Shown: positions 7,191 through 15,217 of the stretch, piece after piece
Numbering within the stretch: position 1 is the first letter of the stretch
Layout of the letters: each line of letters starts with the position of its first letter
Assembly: GCA_031409515.1 (NCBI GenBank)
Contig: JANNXJ010000046.1
Span: 1 to 47,129 of the forward strand
Reading direction: 5' to 3'
Source of the DNA: SHZI01 sp031409515
Lineage (GTDB): Bacteria > Pseudomonadota > Gammaproteobacteria > Steroidobacterales > GCA-2729495
DNA: 47,129 bases
The notes under the pieces: model-generated
Seen by the model: the letters and a program-made list of their open reading frames with translations, nothing else
Database searches by the model: none
Told to the model about the DNA's origin: nothing
Translations under genes and position numbers: made by a program

Positions 7191-8960
7191 ATGGCACTGC
7201 TCGAAGTGAAGGTGCCGAATCTCGGCGAGTTCAAGGACGTCGAGATCATTGAGGTGCACGTGAAGCCCGGCGATGCAGTGGGGGCCGAAGCGCCGCTGAT
7301 CACCCTGGAGACGGACAAGGCGGCGATGGAAGTCCCTGCACCCGCGGGCGGCACGGTCCGGGAAGTACTGGTCCAGGTTGGCGGAAGGGTCAGCGAGGGG
7401 ACGCTGATTGTCCGGCTGGAGAGCGCTGCCACGTCCGTGACCCCGTCCTCTTCCAGCGAAGCACCGCCTCCGATCAAGTCCGCGCCCTCCGCATCGGAGG
7501 CGGGGCAACTCCCGGCGCTCGGTTACACGGGTCCCACCGATCTCCACACCGATCTCCTGGTCCTTGGTGCTGGCCCCGGCGGTTACCCCGCTGCCTTCCG
7601 CGCTGCCGACCTCGGCCTGAATGTCACGCTGGTCGAACGCTGGCCCGTCCTGGGCGGTGTCTGCCTGAACGTGGGCTGTATTCCCTCCAAGGCGCTCCTC
7701 CATGCTGCCAAGGTCATCGACGAGGCAGAATCCATAAGTGAGTGCGGGGTGACGTTCGGGCCGCCGCGGATCGATCTGGACCGGCTGCGCGGCTGGAAGG
7801 ACCAGGTTGTGGGGAAGCTGACTGGGGGTCTCGCCAGCCTCGCCAAGCAGCGCAAGGTCGCGGTGGTCACAGGGACTGGCCGCTTTGTGTCCCCGCATCA
7901 TCTCGAGGTTAGCAACGGGGCAACGCGGCAGGTGCTGTCCTTCAAGACCTGCGTCATCGCTGCAGGCTCCGAGCCGGTGCGGTTGCCCGGCTTCCCTGAT
8001 GACCCCCGCATCATCGATTCCACCGGGGCCCTCGAACTCCGAACGATTCCCCAGAACATGCTGGTCATTGGTGGTGGAATCATTGGCCTCGAAATGGCGA
8101 CGGTCTACGACGCCCTCGGTTCAAAGGTGTCCGTCGTCGAACTGACCGACACCCTGATGCCCGGCACCGATCCGGATCTGGTACGCCCCCTGCAGAAGCG
8201 GATCGCCAAACGCTACGCGCAGATCCTGCTGGGCACGAAGGTGGTGGCAATCGAGCCGGCAGTTGATGGCCTGCACGTGACCTTCGAGGGCAAGACAACC
8301 GGCACCCAGACCTTCGACTGTGTCCTGATGTCGGTGGGCCGGTCGCCCAATGGCAAGCGACTTGGCGCTGAGAATGCAGGCGTGAACGTGGATGCCCGGG
8401 GCTTCATCCCCGTGGACAAACAGATGCGCACCAACGTGCCGCATATCTTCGCGGTGGGCGATATCGTCGGCCAGCCGATGCTGGCCCATAAGGCCAATCA
8501 CGAGGGGCGGGTGGCTGCCGAGGTCGTGGCTGGCATGAAGGTGGCCTTCGATGCCCGCGTGATTCCGTCCGTGGCCTACACGGATCCCGAGGTCGCCTGG
8601 GTGGGCGTGACAGAGGCCGACGCCAAGGCGCAGGGCCTGGCCTACGGGAAGGGTACGTTTCCCTGGGCTGCCAGCGGCCGCTCCCTCGGAACCAACCGGG
8701 ACGAGGGCATAACCAAGATTCTCTTCGATCCAGATACCCACCGGGTGATCGGCGCTGGAATCGTCGGACCGAATGCCGGAGAGCTGATTGGTGAGGTCTG
8801 CCTTGCCATCGAGATGGGGTGTGATGCCGCTGATATCGGGCTCACGATTCATCCTCACCCAACCTTGTCGGAGACGGTGGCCTTTGCGGCGGAAGCGTTT
8901 GAGGGAACGCTTATCGATCTGTACCTGCCCAGGAAAAAAGCGGGGCCTGCTGGCGGCTGA
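7191..8960 (+). CDS. lpd: Dihydrolipoamide dehydrogenase (E3) with N-terminal lipoyl domain
   Basis: E3 reoxidises dihydrolipoamide with FAD and NAD+, completing the PDH cycle. The 589-residue chain begins with a lipoyl domain (about 1-76, K43) whose first 50 residues closely resemble those of the neighbouring AceF. An Ala/Pro/Ser-rich linker leads to the flavoprotein. There the FAD motif LGAGPGGYPAA is at about 125-135 and the redox disulfide is C158/C163 in GGVCLNVGCIPSKALLH. The NAD-binding motif VIGGGIIGLEMA comes next, and the catalytic dyad H556/E561 is in HPHPTLSET. Lipoyl-fused E3 enzymes are known in several proteobacteria. It is last in the aceEF-lpd operon. A 65-bp gap separates it from the cytochrome gene. 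Confidence 0.97.
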   Translation: MALLEVKVPNLGEFKDVEIIEVHVKPGDAVGAEAPLITLETDKAAMEVPAPAGGTVREVLVQVGGRVSEGTLIVRLESAATSVTPSSSSEAPPPIKSAPSASEAGQLPALGYTGPTDLHTDLLVLGAGPGGYPAAFRAADLGLNVTLVERWPVLGGVCLNVGCIPSKALLHAAKVIDEAESISECGVTFGPPRIDLDRLRGWKDQVVGKLTGGLASLAKQRKVAVVTGTGRFVSPHHLEVSNGATRQVLSFKTCVIAAGSEPVRLPGFPDDPRIIDSTGALELRTIPQNMLVIGGGIIGLEMATVYDALGSKVSVVELTDTLMPGTDPDLVRPLQKRIAKRYAQILLGTKVVAIEPAVDGLHVTFEGKTTGTQTFDCVLMSVGRSPNGKRLGAENAGVNVDARGFIPVDKQMRTNVPHIFAVGDIVGQPMLAHKANHEGRVAAEVVAGMKVAFDARVIPSVAYTDPEVAWVGVTEADAKAQGLAYGKGTFPWAASGRSLGTNRDEGITKILFDPDTHRVIGAGIVGPNAGELIGEVCLAIEMGCDAADIGLTIHPHPTLSETVAFAAEAFEGTLIDLYLPRKKAGPAGG

Positions 8961-9025
8961 TGGGCAGCCGAAACTTCTGGCAAGGTACGTGGTAGTCGCT
9001 CCTTGGAACCCGTGACTCAGATGGT

Positions 9026-11251
9026 ATGAGTACCAGCCGTTCCCTGTTCTTCGCCGGCGTCGTAACCCTGATCCTCGCAGCGACCGCCGGCTGGTGGTTC
9101 GCGGGTCGCAGTCCGACGACTGTCGCGCTGGCCCCCACGCCGGTCTTTGCCGGTTCGAGCAGTTGTGCGGGGTGCCATGCGCAAGCGTACGCCCAGTGGC
9201 AGGAATCCCAGCACGCGCTGGCGATGCTGCCTGCCGGCGGCGAAGCGGTGCTTGGCCCGTTCGACGGCAGCGTCTACACCGACGGCCAGACCACCAGTCG
9301 CTTCTTTCGTCGCGATGGCCGCTACTTCGTGAACACCGATGGGCCGGACGGCAAGTCCGCTGATTTCGAGGTGACCCACACCTTCGGCCTGTATCCGCTC
9401 CAGCAGTACCTGGTGCCATTTGCCGACGGTCGCCTGCAGTCACTGGGCGTTGCCTTTGACACCCGGCCCCCGGTTCTTGGCGGTCAACGCTGGTTCCACC
9501 TCTACCCGGGTCAGGCGCTAAAGGCTGGCAATCCCCTCCACTGGACCGGCATCGACCAGACCTGGAACTACCAGTGCGCCGACTGCCACTCAACCAACCT
9601 GCGCAAGAACTTCGATGCGGCGACGGGTGGCTATGCCACGACCTGGTCAGAGATCAGCGTGGGCTGCGAGGCCTGTCACGGGCCCGCATCCAATCACCTG
9701 ACCTGGGCTGGCCGGAAGGAGGGCTGGCAGGGCCTGGAGGCAACGCTGGGCCTCAGTAACCGCCTTGATGAAAGGGCGGGCATTGCCTGGGCGCACGGTA
9801 AGGCGGGGAGCCCCGGCACGGCGGTCCGTTCTGCGCCGCGGACCAGTTCCCGCGAGATCGAGACCTGTGCCCGCTGCCATGCCCGCCGGGGCCAGTACTC
9901 TGATGTGATCCACGCGGGCGACAACTGGCTCGATGCGTTTCGGCCAGCGCTGCTGGAGTCGGGCCTCTATTATCCGGACGGGCAGCAGCGCGACGAGGTC
10001 TACACTTGGGGCTCCTTTGTCCAGAGCCGCATGCACGCGGCGGGCGTCACCTGTGCTGATTGCCACGACCCCCATACAGAGCAGCTGCGGGCGCCGGGCA
10101 ATGGGGTGTGCGCCCAGTGCCACTTGCCGGCCGTCTTCGATACCAGTGCCCATCACCGCCATAAAACGGGGTCGAAGGGTGCCGAGTGCGCCGCCTGCCA
10201 CATGCCAACCACCATCTATATGGGCGTCGATGCCCGCCACGACCACTCCCTGCGCATACCCCGGCCGGACCGGAGCGTGGCGCTCGGCACCCCCAATGCC
10301 TGCAATGTCTGTCACGGGGAGCGCAATGCCCAGTGGGCAGCTGACGTTCTGGCCGGCTGGTACCCGGAGCGCAAGCCCGGCTTTCAGGGCTTTGCAGAGG
10401 CGTTCGCGGCTGCAGAGGCTGGCGATCCATCGTCGGCAGCAGCCTTGCTCAGTCTGAGCGCCGATCCGGCGCAACCAGCCCTCGTCCGGGCCAGTGCCAT
10501 CGCCCGCGCGCAGGACTATCTCTCGCCGGCGACGGTCTCCGGAATTCAGCGTGCTCTTGGGGATCCGGACGCGCTCGTGCGGGCCACGGCCGCCGAAGCA
10601 TTGTCTGCTGCTGATCCGGGCCTCCGGGCGGAGCAGCTCACTCCTCTGCTCGGCGACCCGGTGAGGCTGGTGCGCATGGCAGCGGCGCGCTCCCTTGCCG
10701 GGGAGCCCGAGACCCGACTGCTGCCCGACGAGCGGGGCAGGTTCACCGCAGCCCTGGATGAATGGAGTGCCGGGCAGCGCTTCAATGCCGACCGACCGGA
10801 GGCCCTGAGCAGTCTGGGCACGCTGCAGTTCGACCGGGGCATGCCCCAGGAAGCTATAGCCGCGTATCGGGCGGCGCTCGACCGGGATCCGACCTTCGTG
10901 CAGGCAGCCCTGAACCTCGCCGATGCGCAACGTTCTGCCGGCGATGAGGCGAGTGCGGAGCAGACTCTTCGCCAGGCCGTCGCCATCAGCCCCGGCACCG
11001 CAGCCGCCCACCACGCACTCGGGCTGGCGCTGGTCCGGGCGGGGCGCAAAACCGACGCGCTGCTGGCCTTGCAGAAAGCCCATGCGCTGGATGCCGGCAG
11101 TGCGCGCTTCGCTTATGTCTACGGCGTGGCGCAGTACGACACCGGAGACACCGCTGGGGCACTGGCCACCCTGCGCGACGCACTAAGGCTCCATCCGACG
11201 GACCCGGACCTGCGGGGCGCCCTCGCAGCCTACGGCGGGTCGCCGCCCTGA
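9026..11251 (+). CDS. Octaheme c-type cytochrome with HEAT and TPR repeats
   Basis: This 741-residue protein has an N-terminal signal or anchor (about 6-26, LFFAGVVTLILAATAGWWFA) and is probably periplasmic or membrane-tethered. Eight CxxCH heme motifs occur in the first ~435 residues: CAGCH, CADCH, CEACH, CARCH, CADCH, CAQCH, CAACH and CNVCH. The stretch CHMPTTIYMGVDARHDHS is typical of cytochrome c554-related multiheme proteins. A helical HEAT-like part follows (about 470-580), then three to four TPR units (about 590-735, e.g. EALSSLGTLQFDRGMPQEAI). The family is widespread but its function is largely unassigned; electron transfer with a partner docked on the repeats is an inference. No cytochrome maturation or partner oxidase gene is nearby. 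ATG 9026 is used; another ATG at 9021 is out of frame. Confidence 0.85.
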   Translation: MSTSRSLFFAGVVTLILAATAGWWFAGRSPTTVALAPTPVFAGSSSCAGCHAQAYAQWQESQHALAMLPAGGEAVLGPFDGSVYTDGQTTSRFFRRDGRYFVNTDGPDGKSADFEVTHTFGLYPLQQYLVPFADGRLQSLGVAFDTRPPVLGGQRWFHLYPGQALKAGNPLHWTGIDQTWNYQCADCHSTNLRKNFDAATGGYATTWSEISVGCEACHGPASNHLTWAGRKEGWQGLEATLGLSNRLDERAGIAWAHGKAGSPGTAVRSAPRTSSREIETCARCHARRGQYSDVIHAGDNWLDAFRPALLESGLYYPDGQQRDEVYTWGSFVQSRMHAAGVTCADCHDPHTEQLRAPGNGVCAQCHLPAVFDTSAHHRHKTGSKGAECAACHMPTTIYMGVDARHDHSLRIPRPDRSVALGTPNACNVCHGERNAQWAADVLAGWYPERKPGFQGFAEAFAAAEAGDPSSAAALLSLSADPAQPALVRASAIARAQDYLSPATVSGIQRALGDPDALVRATAAEALSAADPGLRAEQLTPLLGDPVRLVRMAAARSLAGEPETRLLPDERGRFTAALDEWSAGQRFNADRPEALSSLGTLQFDRGMPQEAIAAYRAALDRDPTFVQAALNLADAQRSAGDEASAEQTLRQAVAISPGTAAAHHALGLALVRAGRKTDALLALQKAHALDAGSARFAYVYGVAQYDTGDTAGALATLRDALRLHPTDPDLRGALAAYGGSPP

Positions 11252-11276
11252 GGTCCAGGTTGTTCTCTGACCTCAG
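11248..11276. terminator. Hairpin spanning two convergent stop codons
   Basis: CTGAGGTC (11248-11255) and GACCTCAG (11269-11276) form a perfect 8-bp stem with a 13-nt loop. The cytochrome TGA (11249-11251) lies in one arm and the stop of the convergent channel gene (11273-11275) in the other. There is no T tract on either side, so this is a weak bidirectional terminator candidate or an RNA 3' end stabiliser. Confidence 0.4.
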
Positions 11277-12982
11277 GCGAGACCGGACGTGCCGGACGGT
11301 GGTTTGGCCGGGGGGTCGTACCACTTGTTCGGCGGCACGATCTTGAGGTCCTGGGGATCGCCCTCGTAGGCGGGCGTCATGATCTGCACGCCGTGCTCAT
11401 TGAAGACGTCGAGTATGTTCTGGTGCAGGAGGCTGTAGGTGCCGGCCATGCCCAGGGCGGTGCGCGTGTAGACATTGAGCTGATAGACCACGGCGAAGTC
11501 CCCCAGCACCCGCTGCAGGATGAACGGGGCAGGGTCCCGGCTGATATCCGGGGTGCGGCGCGCCGCTTCCTCGAGCATGGCATGCACCTGACGCCAGGGC
11601 ACCTCGTAGCCGATCCCGACCTCGGTGTGGAGAATCAGGCCCTGAGTCGCTGCCAGAGCGCTGTAGTTCACCAGATGGTTACTGACGATCAGGGAGTTGG
11701 GGAGCGTCACTTCCTCATTCTTGATCGTGCGTATGCGCGTCGTCAGCAGGCGGATCTGCGTCACCACGCCACGCACTTCGCCCATCTGAATCACATCACC
11801 AACCTGGAACACCCTGCCGAAGATATTGAAGTAACCGGCAATGACATTGCCCACGGCTGCTGTCGCCCCGAGTGACAACAGCAGGCCGGCGAATACCGAG
11901 ATTCCTCGCAGTGCTTCCGAACCGGAGCCCGGCAGGTAGGGGTAGGCCATCACCAGTGCAATGCCGATCACGAGAGTCCGTAGGAGCTTGTAGGTCGGCA
12001 GGGACCAGGACGGATCGAAGCCGCGCAACTCGGTCTGCCCGCGCTCCAGGGCCGCGAAATACAGCCTGACAAGCCGCAGCCCGTAGCGGGTGATCAGGCC
12101 GAGAATGATCAGGAACACCAGGCTCGGCAGGTAGTCGACGATGCTCATGCCGATGCGGAGCATGGGGTCGGTGACGAAGGTCAGCAGCCGGTCACTAAGC
12201 CATCGGGTCCAGGGAAACTGGCCCAGAACAAACTCGACCCAGAAGTAGGTGAGCACCAGCAGGATGATCAGGTCGAGACCACGCACAGTGGCGGCCAGCG
12301 CATCCGTGAGCTGCTTGCCCTGAATGAACTGAAACGTCCCCTGGGGCATGGCCGCGATCTCGGTTTGCACTCTCTCGGCGACAGCAGCCTGCGCCCTGCC
12401 TACCAGGAACCGCTTCAGCCACAGAAGCGCGAAGAGAACAATGGTCGCCAGTGCGCAGAACCCCAGGCCCAGCAGCAGTGCGCCGGGCTCCCGGTCACTG
12501 CGGTACTGGGTAATGGCGCGTTGGATGCGGAGCCTGTGGGACTCGGCGAGGACCTCCTGGCGCACCCCCTCCAGTGTCGCATCGGCGGGCACCAGGATCA
12601 TGAGCAGGTCTTTCCCGGCGCGAATCTCCAGGCCGAGTTGTCCGGGGGCGACGACGAGCCTGGCCGGTGCGATGGCGGAATTGCGCGCCAGTTCACCTAT
12701 CCGGCCCGCAATCGCCGCAGCCCGCTCCGGGGCCGGGTTGGAAGACGTGCCGCGCACGCTGAACAGGGTGCTGCCGTCCAGGATTACGGGCGCTGTAGCG
12801 ACTTCGGCAGAGGAGGCTCCGGCGGCGGGCGAGGGCGCCGGCGAATCCGCCGCGTTCCCGCGCATGATGCCCAACGCCCAGAGCATCAGGAGCAGGGAGA
12901 AGCGCAAGCCGCGCCTGGTTCTGTTCAAAGTTCGCTCGCTCCATCGATGGTCTAAGTCTGCCGCAGCTGGCATTCTATCCAT
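11273..12982 (-). CDS. MscS-family mechanosensitive ion channel
   Basis: This is a membrane channel of the MscS family (about 569 residues), larger than E. coli MscS (286) and similar in size to YbdG/YnaI-type or plant-like members. It has a signal-like hydrophobic segment near residues 28-45 and a periplasmic domain of about 130 residues. Four to five membrane segments follow. The MscS pore and beta domain show GLLLSLGATAAVGNVIAGYF, RVFQVGDVIQMGEVRGVV and TLPNSLIVSNHLVNYS. The start is uncertain: 12982 (MDRMPAA) is used and 12973 is equally possible. The longest frame, from 13051, would overlap the divergent GST gene. It probably releases solutes on hypo-osmotic shock. Confidence 0.85.
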   Translation of the reverse strand: MDRMPAAADLDHRWSERTLNRTRRGLRFSLLLMLWALGIMRGNAADSPAPSPAAGASSAEVATAPVILDGSTLFSVRGTSSNPAPERAAAIAGRIGELARNSAIAPARLVVAPGQLGLEIRAGKDLLMILVPADATLEGVRQEVLAESHRLRIQRAITQYRSDREPGALLLGLGFCALATIVLFALLWLKRFLVGRAQAAVAERVQTEIAAMPQGTFQFIQGKQLTDALAATVRGLDLIILLVLTYFWVEFVLGQFPWTRWLSDRLLTFVTDPMLRIGMSIVDYLPSLVFLIILGLITRYGLRLVRLYFAALERGQTELRGFDPSWSLPTYKLLRTLVIGIALVMAYPYLPGSGSEALRGISVFAGLLLSLGATAAVGNVIAGYFNIFGRVFQVGDVIQMGEVRGVVTQIRLLTTRIRTIKNEEVTLPNSLIVSNHLVNYSALAATQGLILHTEVGIGYEVPWRQVHAMLEEAARRTPDISRDPAPFILQRVLGDFAVVYQLNVYTRTALGMAGTYSLLHQNILDVFNEHGVQIMTPAYEGDPQDLKIVPPNKWYDPPAKPPSGTSGLA

Positions 12983-13007
12983 ATCTCGGACGCTCAAGGC
13001 CACAGAG

Positions 13008-13613
13008 ATGCTCCGCCTGTATGGTGATGCGAAATCGGGTAACTGCTTCAAGGCTCAGTTGCTCCTCAAACAGCTCGACCTGGAGTACGAGTGGGTCGAC
13101 GTGAACATCCTCAAAAATGAGTCGCGCACCGCCGAGTTTCTGCGCAGGAATCCGGTCGGGCAGATCCCGGTGCTGGAAGTAGCTTCTGGCGTCTTCCTGC
13201 CGGAGTCCAACGCGATCCTGCATTACCTGGCCGAGGGGAGCCCCTTGGTCCCTGAGGACAGACTCCAGCACGCGCAGGTCTTGCAGTGGATGTTTTTCGA
13301 GCAGTACCTCCACGAGCCCAGCATCGCTTCGGCGCGCTTCATTGTTCGCTACCTGGGACGCCCGCCCGAGCAGGAGCTTAGGCTGCAGCAGAAGATCGCC
13401 GACGGGTACGAAGCCCTGGCGCTGATGGAGCAGCACCTGGAGACCCGCCACTTTTTCGTGGCAGAGCGCTATTCGATTGCGGACATCGCCCTGTACGCCT
13501 ACACCCATGTCGCCCACGAAGGCGGGTTTGATCTGGGTCACTACGGGGCAGTTCGCGCGTGGCTCGCCCGGGTGCAGGCCCAGCCCGGCTATGTGGGCAT
13601 GGCAGCCCAATGA
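13008..13613 (+). CDS. Glutathione S-transferase family protein
   Basis: This 201-residue cytosolic protein has a thioredoxin-fold N-terminal domain (about 1-80) with LYGDAKSGNCFKAQLLLKQL and the glutathione-binding NPVGQIPVL-E...LPESNAILHYLAE signature. The all-helical C-terminal domain (about 90-195) contains the N-capping stretch FFVAERYSIADIALYAYTH. S10 is the likely catalytic residue by position. The physiological substrate cannot be inferred. ATG 13008 is the natural start, as the family signature begins at once. The stop overlaps the next gene start (ATGA), so it is coupled to the NlpE-like lipoprotein. Confidence 0.93.
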   Translation: MLRLYGDAKSGNCFKAQLLLKQLDLEYEWVDVNILKNESRTAEFLRRNPVGQIPVLEVASGVFLPESNAILHYLAEGSPLVPEDRLQHAQVLQWMFFEQYLHEPSIASARFIVRYLGRPPEQELRLQQKIADGYEALALMEQHLETRHFFVAERYSIADIALYAYTHVAHEGGFDLGHYGAVRAWLARVQAQPGYVGMAAQ

Positions 13614-14056
13614 GACCGATTGTCGACCGACGGGCCTGGCTCCTGGGCCTTTCAACGAGCCTGCTACTGGCTGGCTGCACTGCCGCCACCACGGCCTCAC
13701 GGGATGTCCTCACCGGCCGCTACGCCGGCACCCTGCCCTGCGCCGACTGCGAGGGAATCCAGGTCGTGCTGGAGCTCTACGAGGAAACGGCGGACGGGCC
13801 GCCGACCCGTTACACCATTGAGCGTACCTACCTGGGCACGCGGGACGGCGACAGCCGCTTCATCGAGGTGGGGGAGTGGACCATCCTGCGCGGCGCCCGG
13901 GACGATCCCGATGCAACCGTCTACGAGCTGGATGCGGACCGGCCCGGTGCAACCCAGAACTATCTCCGGCGTGGCGACCGGGAGCTGGTCCTTCTGGACC
14001 AGGAACTTGGGGAGATCCAGTCTGCTCACCCCGACACCCTGACGCGCACGTTCTAG
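13610..14056 (+). CDS. NlpE-like copper/envelope-stress lipoprotein, short form
   Basis: The 148-residue precursor has a charged N-terminus, a hydrophobic stretch and the lipobox LLLAGC with lipidated C23. Thr at +2 predicts outer-membrane sorting. The mature part matches the N-terminal NlpE domain: GRYAGTLPCADCEGI near residues 36-50 (with the family CxxC) and a YLGTRDGDSRFIEVGEWTI stretch. E. coli NlpE is longer, with an additional C-terminal OB domain that is absent here. NlpE reports surface contact and copper or lipoprotein stress to Cpx; no cpx gene is seen here, so that role is unproven. Its ATG overlaps the stop of the upstream GST gene by 4 bp. Confidence 0.85.
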   Translation: MRPIVDRRAWLLGLSTSLLLAGCTAATTASRDVLTGRYAGTLPCADCEGIQVVLELYEETADGPPTRYTIERTYLGTRDGDSRFIEVGEWTILRGARDDPDATVYELDADRPGATQNYLRRGDRELVLLDQELGEIQSAHPDTLTRTF

Positions 14057-14079
14057 CTGCTGCTGTACTCGGAAGGATC

Positions 14080-14766
14080 ATGTACACCCTCTACATCGCC
14101 AACAAGAACTACTCCTCCTGGTCCCTCCGGCCCTGGGTGCTCATGCAGACCCTCGGTATCCCTTTTGAGGAACGTCTGAAGGTCTTTCAGGAAGGTTCGA
14201 ACTGGGAGCCCTTCCGCCAGTTCTCGCCTGTGGGCCAGGTACCGTGCCTGCACGATGGGTCGACGGTCATCTGGGATTCTCTGGGGATCACCGAGTACCT
14301 GGCCGAGCGCCATCCGGGCGTGTGGCCAGCGGCGGGTGTGGCCCGGGCTTTCGCGCGCTGTGGGTCTGCCGAAATGCACGCCGGCTTCCCGGTTCTGCGC
14401 AACATCTGCACGATGAACTGCGGCCTCCGCATCCGTCTGCATGAGCTCTCACCGGCGCTCCAGCGTAATCTGGACCGGATTGGCGAACTGTGGAACGACG
14501 GCCTGAACCGCTTCGGTGGACCGTTTCTCGCCGGCTCGTCGTTCACGGCGGTGGATGCTTTCTACGCACCTGTTGCTTTTCGCGTCCAGACCTACGACCT
14601 CCGGCTCAGCGGCGGAGCCAACAGCTACGCCTCGCGTCTCCTGGCACTGCCGGCGATGCGGTCCTGGTACGAGGTGGCGCTAACGGAAACCTGGCGGGAG
14701 CAGGCTCACGAAGCCGAGGCCCGGGAGGTTGGGACTGTGCTTGAGGACCTGCGGGCGCCGGCCTGA
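14080..14766 (+). CDS. Glutathione S-transferase family protein (zeta/YfcF-like)
   Basis: This 228-residue protein starts with YIANKNYSSWSLRPWVLMQT, the serine-rich glutathione site of zeta-like and YfcF/GstA-like transferases, followed by SPVGQVPCLHDGSTVIWDSL. The helical C-terminal half contains FGGPFLAGSSFTAVDAFYAP. A strong GGAAGG Shine-Dalgarno sits 6 nt before ATG 14080. It is unrelated in detail to the other GST 1.1 kb upstream, so the pair is not a recent tandem duplication. It is the last gene of the GST-lipoprotein-GST run. Substrate unknown. Confidence 0.92.
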   Translation: MYTLYIANKNYSSWSLRPWVLMQTLGIPFEERLKVFQEGSNWEPFRQFSPVGQVPCLHDGSTVIWDSLGITEYLAERHPGVWPAAGVARAFARCGSAEMHAGFPVLRNICTMNCGLRIRLHELSPALQRNLDRIGELWNDGLNRFGGPFLAGSSFTAVDAFYAPVAFRVQTYDLRLSGGANSYASRLLALPAMRSWYEVALTETWREQAHEAEAREVGTVLEDLRAPA

Positions 14767-14839
14767 GCTGCGCAAAACCCGTCACAACTCCCCGTTTCTG
14801 GTCTTTCCTGGAGCGCTACCCTGGGGCAGACTCTGGCCA

Positions 14840-15217
14840 ATGGGAATCACGCGCACTTCGATTGCTCTCCGCAATCCCCTGCGGCCGGCGCAGGCTGCCC
14901 TCCAGGTGATGGCTCTTGCGGACACCGGCGCCGCGTACTTGTGTCTGCCGGTTGCAGTCGCAGAGGAGCTCGGGGTTGTCGAACTCGAAAGGCGGGAGGT
15001 TGCTCTTGCCGATGGCAGTCGCCGTCTCGTGCCCTATGCGGGGCCGATTGAAGTCCGCTTCGGAAACCGGCGATGCTACGTTGGTGCCATGCTTATGGGC
15101 GACGAGGTCCTGCTTGGCGCAATTCCTATGGAAGATATGGATCTCGTCATTCAGCCGCAGACCCGGACGGTCAGCGTGAATCCGGCCAGCCCGGACATCC
15201 CTTCATCACGGGCGTAG
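14840..15217 (+). CDS. Clan AA (retropepsin-like) aspartic protease
   Basis: This small single-domain protein (125 residues) belongs to the clan AA aspartic protease family. The catalytic motif is ALADTGAAYLCLP near residues 27-39, with flap-region residues ADGSRRLVPYAGP. A conserved GAIPMEDMDLVI stretch lies near the C-terminus. As a single domain it would act as a homodimer, as retroviral proteases do. The start at 14840 matches the usual family N-terminus (MGITRTSIALRNP); the open frame further upstream lacks similarity. It stands 73 bp after the GST gene, and its last 12 bp overlap the 3' end of the convergent FGGY kinase. Function in bacteria is poorly known. Confidence 0.8.
   Translation: MGITRTSIALRNPLRPAQAALQVMALADTGAAYLCLPVAVAEELGVVELERREVALADGSRRLVPYAGPIEVRFGNRRCYVGAMLMGDEVLLGAIPMEDMDLVIQPQTRTVSVNPASPDIPSSRA

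Noticed and set aside
8121..9593. Long Arg-rich minus-strand frame across lpd and the cytochrome start
   Set aside because: It lies opposite two clear genes, has biased low-complexity composition and no domain.
9647..11083. Long minus-strand frame opposite the cytochrome gene
   Set aside because: The plus strand encodes eight heme motifs and TPRs in register; the antisense frame lacks any motif.
13610..14056. Full-length NlpE
   Set aside because: Only the N-terminal domain is present, so it is reported as NlpE-like and given no gene symbol.
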